Shown in pieces: positions 57,699-64,000 of a stretch of 64,000 bases of DNA. Source of the DNA: Phaeodactylibacter luteus. Lineage in GTDB: Bacteria > Bacteroidota > Bacteroidia > Chitinophagales > Saprospiraceae. The notes under the pieces were generated by a model. That model saw only the letters and a list, made by a program, of their open reading frames with translations. It was not told where the DNA came from and searched no databases. Position 1 is the stretch's first letter. Every line of letters begins with the position of its first letter. The translations under genes and the position numbers were made by a program. The DNA lies in the NCBI RefSeq assembly GCF_007993045.1, contig NZ_VOOR01000011.1:62001-126000 (forward strand), read 5' to 3'.

Positions 57699-57885
57699 TA
57701 GTGCAGATGTCAATACCGAGCGCATGCCAGAAGGGCGGCATACGGTTTGTCCAAGTTTGAATATCGTGCAAAGTGTAGGTTGTAAAGCGAGGGCATCCGT
57801 TCCCGTTTGCCTTCGCTCAGCAAAAGTAAGGAAAACTTCCCACTTTATTGATTTTTAGCCCCGCTCTCTTGTGGATGCCTACCAT

Positions 57886-57946
57886 AAAAAAACCGGGCAT
57901 CTCTGGAGTATCCCAGACTGCCCGGCACAGGTGAAGTTTATTCACC
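57886..57946 (-). terminator. Orphan minus-strand terminator with a second hairpin
   Basis: Reading the minus strand, GGTGAA/TTCACC (57946-57930) forms a small hairpin. Then CCGGGCAGTCTGG (57925-57913) pairs with CCAGAGATGCCCGG (57906-57893, one bulge) and runs into seven T residues (57892-57886). No minus-strand gene lies between this and the minus genes beyond 59156, so it may end a small RNA or block antisense reading into the giant gene's leader. Confidence 0.6.
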
Positions 57947-57970
57947 AAAAACCGTATTCTTAGTGCAACC

Positions 57971-58170
57971 GGGCGTGAACCGAAATGCCGCAGTCGTTGA
58001 TGCTTTTCGGGCTTTAGCCTGGCATTGGCCTAGCGCTGCGAAGGGGTGTAAGCCCGATAGGGCCGAGCGGACAGCGAGCCCCGTAGCATAGCGGCACCTG
58101 CCCGCTGGCAGGGGCAGGCCCCCTCTTTACGGCAGGGGCAGTCCAAAAAACGACATGATGGTTTGCGCCC
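57971..58170 (+). repeat. Interspersed structured repeat, copy 6
   Basis: The best-preserved 200-bp copy: GGGCGTGAACCGAAATGCCG at the left, GGTTTGCGCCC at the right (reverse complement GGGCGCAAACC). GTGCAA occurs at 57963-57968, two bases before the left end, and again at 58171-58176 immediately after the right end, a possible target-site duplication. The core matches copies 1 and 5 closely. Confidence 0.87.
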
Positions 58171-58271
58171 GTGCAATGAGCGCTTGCACTATCCTGAAGA
58201 CCCCTGCAAGAGGGTTTTCGCTTCCCGGGGCTGAAAAAAGTTTGTATTTTCCTGCCAAAACGAGCCCGGCT

Positions 58272-59036
58272 ATGCGAATTCTCCTGATTGAAGACGAGCC
58301 CCCTGCAGCCAAACGGCTTGGGATGCTCATCCGCAGCCTGCGGCCCGAGGCCATCATAGAACCTGCGCTAGACACCATCAGCGCTGCGGTAGGGCGCTTA
58401 GCTTCAGCGCCAGCACCTCAGTTGGCTTTCTTGGATATACAGCTGGCCGATGGGCTGAGCTTCGAGATTTTCCAGCAGTGCGAAGTGCCCTGCCCTGTGA
58501 TCTTCACAACAGCTTATGACCAGTACACCCTCAGGGCGTTCAAGCAAAACAGTATCGACTACCTGCTCAAACCGGTAGACTCCGATGAGCTGAAGGCCGC
58601 CATCAAAAAATTCGAGCGCCTGTATCCGGGTTTTGCCCCTCCTAGCCCCGATATCTTCAATGATATCATGGCCAAGCTCGTGGCCCCTGCCTACAAAACC
58701 CGTTTCCTGGTCAGATCGGGCAACAGTCTGATCAGCCTGCCAACAAGCGATTTTTTTTATTTTTTTGCCGAGGACGGCGTCGTATTCGCACAAACTGCGG
58801 ACAAACGCTACACCATTGACTATACCCTCGATCAGCTGCAGGAGCTGCTCTCCCCCGTCGACTTTTTCCGGCTGAACCGGAAGGTCATAGCGCGCGTAGA
58901 AGCCGTACGCAAGGCGGCTCCTTATTTCAATGGCCGTTTGCTGCTCGACTTAAATCCAGCCCCAAGCTTTGAAGTAGCGGTGAGCAGAGACCGTGCTCCC
59001 GCTTTTAAAAGATGGATGGACGGGCAAGGCAACTAA
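58272..59036 (+). CDS. LytTR-family response regulator
   Basis: A two-domain regulator of 254 residues. The ATG at 58272 (MRILLIEDEPPAAKRL) is used; longer in-frame starts reach into repeat copy 6 and are rejected. The receiver domain has the acidic pair Glu7-Asp8, the phosphoacceptor Asp55 in AFLDIQLADG, FTTAYDQYTLRAF and the Lys in LLKPVD. The C-terminal LytTR DNA-binding domain (about 150-250) shows RFLVRSGNSLISLPTSDFFY and FFRLNRKVIARVEAV. LytTR regulators in Bacteroidota usually pair with a LytS-type histidine kinase, but none is within this window. It converges on the M56 gene. Confidence 0.94.
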   Translation: MRILLIEDEPPAAKRLGMLIRSLRPEAIIEPALDTISAAVGRLASAPAPQLAFLDIQLADGLSFEIFQQCEVPCPVIFTTAYDQYTLRAFKQNSIDYLLKPVDSDELKAAIKKFERLYPGFAPPSPDIFNDIMAKLVAPAYKTRFLVRSGNSLISLPTSDFFYFFAEDGVVFAQTADKRYTIDYTLDQLQELLSPVDFFRLNRKVIARVEAVRKAAPYFNGRLLLDLNPAPSFEVAVSRDRAPAFKRWMDGQGN

Positions 59037-59155
59037 GCGGTACGCAGCCCGCTCCTATGGCAACAGGGCAGCACAATCCTGTACTGCCCTGCCAAAGGTT
59101 TCAGTTTATGAAGCGTATGATTGTCTTGAAGCAGGCCATCTCTGCCCCTCCTTTC

Positions 59156-61204
59156 CTAATCCTTCTTTTTGTTGATCTGAATCTCGTCCCCACGGCTGAG
59201 GGCGGCCCCGCTGCTGCGCTCGTACAGTTTCTTGTAGCGTTCGTATACCCCATCAGGCATTTTCTTGCCATTGATGCGCAGCGTGCCTTTCCCATTAAGG
59301 GAAAACCGATAATCATCGGCGCTTTCAATAAACCCATCCTCAAGCATAGCGCTTTCCAGGGCAGATTGAGAGCTGCCCGCACGGGGGAAAAACAAAGCCC
59401 GCTCCATGGCAGGCGCATCTGCACGCAGTACCATCCTGCGCTCTATCTCCCTAGCTTTGCGTTCTGCATCCCGCATAGCCCGCTCAGTAATCCGGGCCTG
59501 ATGCTCTTCCATATGCTCCAGCTCTCGCTCTTGCTGCCGCATAGCCCGCTCCACATCACGCTCAGCCCGCTCAATGATCACTTCGATTTCTCTTTCCGAA
59601 ACCGGCGTTTCCCCTTTCCAGATAAAAGGGCCTTCCCCACCAAAATGGAATACTTCTACGTCTTTTTCCAGCAGGAGGCTATCCCCTAATAAAATTTCAT
59701 TCCCATCGATCCAGATTACTTGCTCCCCATCTTCGCTGCGCTCCACAATGACCTCCATTTCCATAGGGCTGCCCTCTTCCACGGATTCTATCATGACCTT
59801 CACCTGCCCATTCTCCTCTTCGGTAGTGATGACTTTCATCTTTTTCTCCTTTTTCATCCGGATCTTGCCCGGCGCAGGAGGCGCGGGTGGAGCAGGTGGA
59901 GCAGGAGGCGCGGGTGGAGCAGGTGGAGCAGGTGGAGGCGGGGGCATTTCACTCATTATCCGCTTCAGCTGAGGCTCATATTCCGCGTATGCCGACTCTG
60001 GCACAGCCTTGCCATTGACTTTCAGCTCAGCAATAACACCATCCTTAATCGTCGCAGAGAGGGTCTCCCCGTTCTCGTCTGTTTCAATTTGAAACTCACC
60101 CTGTGGGAAGGTGTCGTGCAGTACCTCGTGCCTAATTGGCGCTTCAGGCATCCCTTCGAAGGGCCGGTGATAGCTGGCGTAAGCAAAGGATGCGAGGAAC
60201 AAAGCGGCCAATAAAAGCCCTGTTGCTAGTGTTTTCTCCATCATAAAACGTTTTTGTTGTGGTTGGTTGAGAATGCGCCGTACGCGGGCGAGCAGTTGAG
60301 GCTGCCCATGCCCTGACATAGCCATCGCCATGCGAAGGCTTTGCTGCCCTGCCGTTTCTATGCACAGTAGGGCTTTGGCATAGGCCAAAGGGGCTGAGCA
60401 TAGCCTTAGCGCGATATCATCGCAGCAATGCTCCCGCTCCATCCGCGCGCAGGCAGACATCCACCAAACAGCCGGGTTAAAATAATACAGCGCTTCGATC
60501 AGCGCTTGTAGCACATTGATCAGGTAATCGTGGCGGGCAATATGGGCCAGCTCGTGGGCCAGCACCGCCTCAGCTTGCTCAGGGGTAAGTGCATTGAGGG
60601 TGCCCACCGGCAGCAAGATCACTGGCTTCAGCCAGCCGATAGCGACTGGCACTCGCACCAGCGCAGACTCCCAAAGGGCAACAGGCCGGTGGTAGGCCAG
60701 TTTTCCGGCAAGCCTGTCCAACTCTTGCTTCCAAGTATCTGCAACCGCAAACAGCCCGCGGTACCTCAGCCGCTGAATATAGGCTAGCCCGCCAAGCATA
60801 CGGAGCATGAAGAAAAGGGCTCCAGCCAGCCAAGCCAGCACGAGAAACGGGAGCCAAGGCTCAAAAAAAACAGCCCAGCTTTCCCATAATAGGGGCTCAG
60901 GGGGAGCGATAGGGCCGCCCTGGCCCAGAACAAGACGCTCTTGCCCTGCCATGCCGGGCTGCAAAGCCATGGCATCAGCCTTTTTGGGCAGCACCCTGAG
61001 GAATGTCAACACTGAAATCGCGGGCAGGGAAAACAACGCAGCCAGGCTCAGCCGGTAGCGGAGCAAAGCAGACCGGCGCTGCAACAACAATAGGCAGGCA
61101 GCCAGCAGCAATGCCATGACGCCCCCCTGCCAGAGCGCATGTAGCACCGTCCAGCCCAAGGCATAAACCCAGTCTTCTGACAAAAAGCTCGATACGTAAT
61201 TCAT
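59156..61204 (-). CDS. BlaR1/MecR1-like M56 membrane metallopeptidase with proline-rich linker
   Basis: A 682-residue regulatory peptidase. Membrane spans lie near residues 15-40, 50-70, 100-125 and 315-335. The M56 zinc site is HELAH at 217-221 with EREHCCDD further on. Unlike BlaR1 it has no penicillin-binding sensor domain: after the last span comes a linker of repeated Pro-Pro-Ala triplets (about 420-445), a beta-rich part and a charged coiled coil. Two copies of a short motif are visible, VNGKAVPESAYAEY and INGKKMPDGVYERY. It follows the BlaI-type gene by 18 bases. By family logic it should respond to an envelope signal by cleaving or inactivating BlaI; the signal is unknown. Confidence 0.9.
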   Translation of the reverse strand: MNYVSSFLSEDWVYALGWTVLHALWQGGVMALLLAACLLLLQRRSALLRYRLSLAALFSLPAISVLTFLRVLPKKADAMALQPGMAGQERLVLGQGGPIAPPEPLLWESWAVFFEPWLPFLVLAWLAGALFFMLRMLGGLAYIQRLRYRGLFAVADTWKQELDRLAGKLAYHRPVALWESALVRVPVAIGWLKPVILLPVGTLNALTPEQAEAVLAHELAHIARHDYLINVLQALIEALYYFNPAVWWMSACARMEREHCCDDIALRLCSAPLAYAKALLCIETAGQQSLRMAMAMSGHGQPQLLARVRRILNQPQQKRFMMEKTLATGLLLAALFLASFAYASYHRPFEGMPEAPIRHEVLHDTFPQGEFQIETDENGETLSATIKDGVIAELKVNGKAVPESAYAEYEPQLKRIMSEMPPPPPAPPAPPAPPAPPAPPAPPAPGKIRMKKEKKMKVITTEEENGQVKVMIESVEEGSPMEMEVIVERSEDGEQVIWIDGNEILLGDSLLLEKDVEVFHFGGEGPFIWKGETPVSEREIEVIIERAERDVERAMRQQERELEHMEEHQARITERAMRDAERKAREIERRMVLRADAPAMERALFFPRAGSSQSALESAMLEDGFIESADDYRFSLNGKGTLRINGKKMPDGVYERYKKLYERSSGAALSRGDEIQINKKKD
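59879..59942. repeat. Minisatellite encoding the Pro-Ala linker
   Basis: Near-perfect 9-bp units (GGTGGAGCA and GGAGGCGCG variants) repeat about seven times inside the M56 gene, encoding Pro-Pro-Ala triplets on the minus strand. Copy number of such units can change by slippage without breaking the frame. Confidence 0.8.
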
Positions 61205-61222
61205 AACAATCGGGTGATTTGA

Positions 61223-61636
61223 TCAGGCTTCAGTGCCAGAGCCGCCGCTCTGCTGCCCGGATTCCAGTTGCTCAATCAATGCTTTGATCTCGTCCAGCTC
61301 GGACTCGGAGGCTTGATGGTTGCCCAACGCCTGCATGACCATCTTCATCGCAGCGCCCCGAAAAGTGGTGTCAACGAATTTATCCAAAAGCTGACGCTGG
61401 GTGTCCTGCTCTGTCACTGCAGCAGTGTAAACATGGGTACGGGTAGAGGTATCCCGGGCGGCCAGCCCTTTCTCTACCATAATCTGCATCAGCTTCAGGG
61501 TAGTCGTATAGCCCACTTCCCGGTTGGCATTCAGCACTTCGTTCACCTCACGCACCGTGCTCGCCCCTCTGGCCCATAAGACCTGCAGGATTTCCAGCTC
61601 AGCTTCCGTAGGCCGCGGCCATGGCTTTTTCTCCAT
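61223..61636 (-). CDS. BlaI/MecI-family transcriptional repressor
   Basis: A 137-residue winged-helix repressor. The ATG at 61636 (MEKKPWPRPTEAELEILQVL) gives the usual family N-terminus; the longer in-frame ORF would run through the operators and is rejected. The DNA-binding helices (STVREVNEVLNANREVGYTT and TLKLMQIMVEKGL) and C-terminal dimerisation helices fit BlaI. Three dyads TACGA-N6-TCGTA lie just upstream at 61640-61709, so it should repress itself and the M56 gene 18 bases downstream. No beta-lactamase gene is present in the window. Confidence 0.95.
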   Translation of the reverse strand: MEKKPWPRPTEAELEILQVLWARGASTVREVNEVLNANREVGYTTTLKLMQIMVEKGLAARDTSTRTHVYTAAVTEQDTQRQLLDKFVDTTFRGAAMKMVMQALGNHQASESELDEIKALIEQLESGQQSGGSGTEA

Positions 61637-61639
61637 ATC

Positions 61640-61709
61640 TACGATTCTTTTCGTAGCAAAGATATACGAAGTAGTTCGTAGATAAAAATTAAATACGAAA
61701 CTTTTCGTA
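61640..61709 (-). promoter_or_regulatory. BlaI-type operators and promoter
   Basis: Three perfect dyads of the form TACGA-N6-TCGTA: TACGATTCTTTTCGTA (61640-61655), TACGAAGTAGTTCGTA (61665-61680) and TACGAAACTTTTCGTA (61694-61709), centres 25 and 29 bases apart. Between the first two the minus strand carries TATCTTTG (61664-61657), a perfect -7 element, so repressor binding would cover the promoter. The leader would be about 20 bases. Confidence 0.88.
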
Positions 61710-61839
61710 AAAAATTGCCTGCGCCCCAGAGCAATAATGGCAACTAATACCTGCCAAGGGGAGTTGTAATAAAGACAGGGTGCCAAAGGGCATGCCGCAT
61801 TTCCAGCCTGCCAAGTTCTAAGGACCCTTCAGCGGCCCA

Positions 61840-61855
61840 CAGGGTTGCAACCCTG
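61840..61855. repeat. 16-bp perfect palindrome
   Basis: CAGGGTTGCAACCCTG is perfectly self-complementary, about 58 bases upstream of the 61913 gene. It could be a regulator site or a remnant of a short dispersed palindrome; no T run follows it. Confidence 0.45.
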
Positions 61856-61912
61856 AGGTGGTGCGAGCAGCAGGTATTTTAGAGTTCATCTTTAACGCTA
61901 CAACCCTCGCCT

Positions 61913-62866
61913 ATGCGCCTCTTCTCCACCTATTGGCTGTTTTTCGTGTCTTCCCTCTTGCTAACGCTCAACAGCTGTACGGATGAAGGCCCAGCCTCCT
62001 CTTCAGCAGCAGCCGCCGACACCACAGCAGTGCTGCAGCCTGCCACAGCTATGCCCTCCGCCCTCCCCTGCCCTGTGCCTGGCACAGAGGTGCTCGGGAG
62101 CCATTACCTCAGCCCGGAGCAGGGCGTGCTCGTCATGATCACAGCAGACAGCAGCACCTATAATGAGCGCCTAGGCAAAAGCTTCCGGGTGCTTTCCGTA
62201 TACGAGCCTGCGGCCTGCGAACTGCTGCAGCGGGAAGTGCTCCCTGTAGATCAGAGCCCAGACTTTGCCTATACCCTGGCAGCCATTAATTACAATCGGC
62301 AAAACCAGCTGCTCGCCATTCAAGGCGCGACCCATTTCTTTTTGTACGACCTGGCTACCAAGAGCCTCTCTGCACCTATTTCTCCTGTTTTCCCCAAGCC
62401 ACGGCCTGGCGTGGATGCCCAATCGGGGCATATCATGCAGCTGGAGCTTTGGGAAAACTGCCTCATCGGTTATGCACAAGACTGTGGGGCTTTTGCATTC
62501 CAATTGGAAGAGGGGCTGCGAGCAGTGCCCATCAACCCGCTTTCTGACTACCAAGTCCCGGAGGGCCCCCATTACCATCAAGCCTTCCTGCTGCACTCTG
62601 ATACCGGGCAACAGATCATTGTGCCCGCTTACGACCGTGCGGGGGGAGGATTTTCCATCAACCCTATCCTTCCCAAGCCCGAACCTATTGACACCTCAGC
62701 CTTGGCGATTGCACAAGACGGCCGCTTTGTCCTCCTGCGGCAACAAACCCGGCGGAAGCGCCCTATCGTGGTTGACCTGCTCCGCCAAGAGCAAGCCAGC
62801 CTGCCCAGTGACATTGAATGGAAAAGCAATGCTGATATACTAGACTGGATGAAAGTGATGCAGTAG
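61913..62866 (+). CDS. Unknown lipoprotein, probably beta-propeller-like
   Basis: A 317-residue lipoprotein (MRLFSTYWLFFVSSLLLTLNSC, Cys22) followed by a low-complexity Ser/Ala/Thr linker. The rest is beta-rich with repeated strand pairs such as QNQLLAIQGATHFFLYDLAT, GHIMQLELWENCLIGYAQ and DGRFVLLRQQTRRKRPIVVD, reminiscent of a WD-like or TolB-like propeller. I recognise no family. The next gene follows after 21 bases, so the two are probably co-transcribed. Confidence 0.75.
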   Translation: MRLFSTYWLFFVSSLLLTLNSCTDEGPASSSAAAADTTAVLQPATAMPSALPCPVPGTEVLGSHYLSPEQGVLVMITADSSTYNERLGKSFRVLSVYEPAACELLQREVLPVDQSPDFAYTLAAINYNRQNQLLAIQGATHFFLYDLATKSLSAPISPVFPKPRPGVDAQSGHIMQLELWENCLIGYAQDCGAFAFQLEEGLRAVPINPLSDYQVPEGPHYHQAFLLHSDTGQQIIVPAYDRAGGGFSINPILPKPEPIDTSALAIAQDGRFVLLRQQTRRKRPIVVDLLRQEQASLPSDIEWKSNADILDWMKVMQ

Positions 62867-62887
62867 CTGAGATCAACCACAAAGCCT

Positions 62888-63388
62888 ATGACTTCCCGGC
62901 GTATCTTCCCTTTACTCGTACTATGCTGCCTTGCACTGCCTCAAAGCCTGGCCCAAGGCAGCATGACCACCAAGAAAGTGCAACGAGCCTTGGACAAAGC
63001 CGGCTATCACTACGAAGGGGAGCCGGGGGCTTGGCTGCTGTATGAATCCAAATACATCTTACTGCTCTTTTCTGATGAAACAGAAAACCGGCTCCGCATC
63101 TTCACCCCTGTCATCGAAAGCAATGAAATTGGGCCTCAGCAGCTTGAGCAGATGCTGACAGCCAATTTCCTGGACGCCCAAGATGCGAGATATAGCCTGC
63201 ACGAAGGCTTTGTTGTCAGCCTGTTCACACATCCCCTCCGCTCAATGACCCGCGAACAGCTCTACGATGGTATACAGCAGGTTATCAACTTGTCCAGGTC
63301 TTTTGGCTCATCGTACTCTGGCTCATCCGCCGGGCCAGACCCCCCTCTGGAAAAAGAGGAGGACGAAGCCCTCAAAAAACGGACCTGA
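62888..63388 (+). CDS. Unknown exported protein, YbjN-like fold possible
   Basis: A 166-residue protein with a cleavable signal peptide (RRIFPLLVLCCLALPQSLAQ). The mature part begins with a helix (TTKKVQRALDKAGY), then strands (WLLYESKYILLLF, RLRIFTPVI), a helix (QLEQMLTANFLDA) and RYSLHEGFVVSLFTH, an order like YbjN or type III chaperone-like domains; this is a tentative fold guess. The tail is Gly/Ser-rich then acidic. It is co-directional with the 61913 gene and converges on the oxygenase gene with 4 bases between. Confidence 0.72.
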   Translation: MTSRRIFPLLVLCCLALPQSLAQGSMTTKKVQRALDKAGYHYEGEPGAWLLYESKYILLLFSDETENRLRIFTPVIESNEIGPQQLEQMLTANFLDAQDARYSLHEGFVVSLFTHPLRSMTREQLYDGIQQVINLSRSFGSSYSGSSAGPDPPLEKEEDEALKKRT

Positions 63389-63392
63389 GGGC

Positions 63393-64000
63393 TCAGGCAT
63401 TCATAAAATCGGCAACCAACCGATGAAAGTGGTGCACACAACGCTCCATTTGGGGCGAAAAACGGCCAGCTCCATACAGCCGGGCCTGTATCCCCTGCTG
63501 TACCGACTCTACCACCGCTTCGTCCTCCAGCTCGGTCTGATCAATGCTATTGTCTTCCCGCCGGTATGGTGTGCCCCGAAAGCGGTAAGCCCGGAACCTC
63601 ACCTTTGTGCGGCCGGACGCTTGGGGCTCAACTAGGTTAAGGGAAAGCCCCCAAGGGTAAAAATTGAACATCAAGTTGGGGAAGAGGAAGAAGTAGTAGG
63701 CATAAACCGCCCGGCCGGCATCGGGATGGCCTTCTGGCAAATCAAACACCGGCTCCCCTTCCCGGGCAATCCCAATCTGTAGGCTACAGTAGCCAAAAGT
63801 CTCATAATCGTATGCGCCAAAGTCCAAGGCCTCATTCAGAGCCGGGTGGACAAAAGGCACGTGAAACCCCTCGAGGTAATTATCGCAGTACAATGCCCAG
63901 TGTGCCTCCACCTGATAATCTACCACCCCATCTTCCATCAGTTCCAGCTCTTGGAGCGGGAGGAAGCCCACCCGCTCGGCTATCGGAGCTGTAATTTCGG
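63393..64000 (-). CDS. Rieske-type aromatic ring-hydroxylating oxygenase alpha subunit, 5' part cut by window edge
   Basis: The frame is open to the window edge (EITAPIAERV precedes the first possible GTG), so the N-terminal Rieske domain lies outside. The visible C-terminal catalytic domain has the mononuclear iron motif DNYLEGFHVPFVHPAL with both His ligands, and LFPNLMFNFYPWGLSLN. It belongs to the Rieske non-heme iron oxygenase family, closest in feel to choline/carnitine monooxygenase-like or ring-hydroxylating members. The substrate cannot be told from this part. Confidence 0.87.
   Translation of the reverse strand, partial: EITAPIAERVGFLPLQELELMEDGVVDYQVEAHWALYCDNYLEGFHVPFVHPALNEALDFGAYDYETFGYCSLQIGIAREGEPVFDLPEGHPDAGRAVYAYYFFLFPNLMFNFYPWGLSLNLVEPQASGRTKVRFRAYRFRGTPYRREDNSIDQTELEDEAVVESVQQGIQARLYGAGRFSPQMERCVHHFHRLVADFMNA

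Noticed and set aside
58155-58271. N-terminal extension of the LytTR regulator
   Set aside because: It lies partly in repeat copy 6, and the receiver domain begins exactly at the ATG at 58272.
59879-59942. Short tandem repeat considered as a CRISPR-like array
   Set aside because: Units are 9 bp with no spacers and encode an in-frame Pro-Ala linker.
59156-61204. TonB identity suggested by the proline-rich linker
   Set aside because: There is an M56 HELAH site with several membrane spans and no TonB C-terminal domain.
61637-61786. 50-residue extension of BlaI
   Set aside because: It would be translated through the promoter and three operators; the family N-terminus starts at 61636.

Overview
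The window looks like a chromosomal segment of a marine or activated-sludge type Bacteroidota, most likely class Saprospiria (Lewinella/Phaeodactylibacter-like). The reasons are a SusC/SusD pair, very large secreted proteins with type IX secretion (T9SS) C-terminal sorting domains, DUF11, PKD and CUB arrays, many Bacteroidota-style lipoproteins, an M56/BlaI pair, promoters with the Bacteroidota TAnnTTTG element, and almost no Shine-Dalgarno sequences. The genus is an inference. I found no tRNA, rRNA, CRISPR array or intact insertion sequence.

Layout. 1-3.7 kb: a cut-off purple-acid-phosphatase-like metallophosphoesterase (minus), a lipoprotein alpha/beta hydrolase, and glyA with a clear promoter and terminator. 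4.6-9.3 kb: a SusC/SusD outer-membrane uptake pair with no enzymes beside it. 9.9-15.7 kb: a 1,623-residue CUB/PKD adhesin-like T9SS protein and an NlpC/P60-like lipoprotein. 15.9-23.8 kb: a GNAT acetyltransferase, a 1,105-residue all-helical protein of unknown function built from three long repeats, a beta-propeller lipoprotein ending in a dockerin-like module, and a small lipoprotein. 23.8-28.2 kb (minus): hemN, then vanadium-haloperoxidase-like PAP2 lipoprotein, M20 amidohydrolase and YraN in tight order. 28.5-31.5 kb: a 115-residue unknown protein with a nearly leaderless promoter, a coiled-coil/helix-hairpin-helix membrane protein paired with an OmpA-like protein, and a small unknown. 31.8-38.0 kb (minus): a tripartite export operon (peptidase-less ABC protein with degenerate ATPase motifs, HlyD-type adaptor, TolC-type channel) below a TetR regulator and an ECF sigma factor. 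38.8-57.4 kb (minus): two giant cell-surface proteins (1,820 and 4,173 residues) sharing a long cysteine-rich module plus dockerin-like, cohesin-like and T9SS domains. 58.3-64 kb: a LytTR response regulator, an M56 sensor peptidase and BlaI repressor with three matching operator dyads, two unknown exported proteins, and a cut-off Rieske-type oxygenase alpha subunit.

A family of about 200-bp intergenic repeats with imperfect terminal inverted repeats (six copies, one truncated) runs through the whole window and resembles a MITE or other non-autonomous structured repeat. Cell-surface functions dominate: uptake, adhesion or matrix proteins, export, and surface sensing. The strongest leads for something undescribed are the repeat family, the three-repeat 1,105-residue protein, and the shared dockerin/cohesin-like modules in otherwise unrelated surface proteins.
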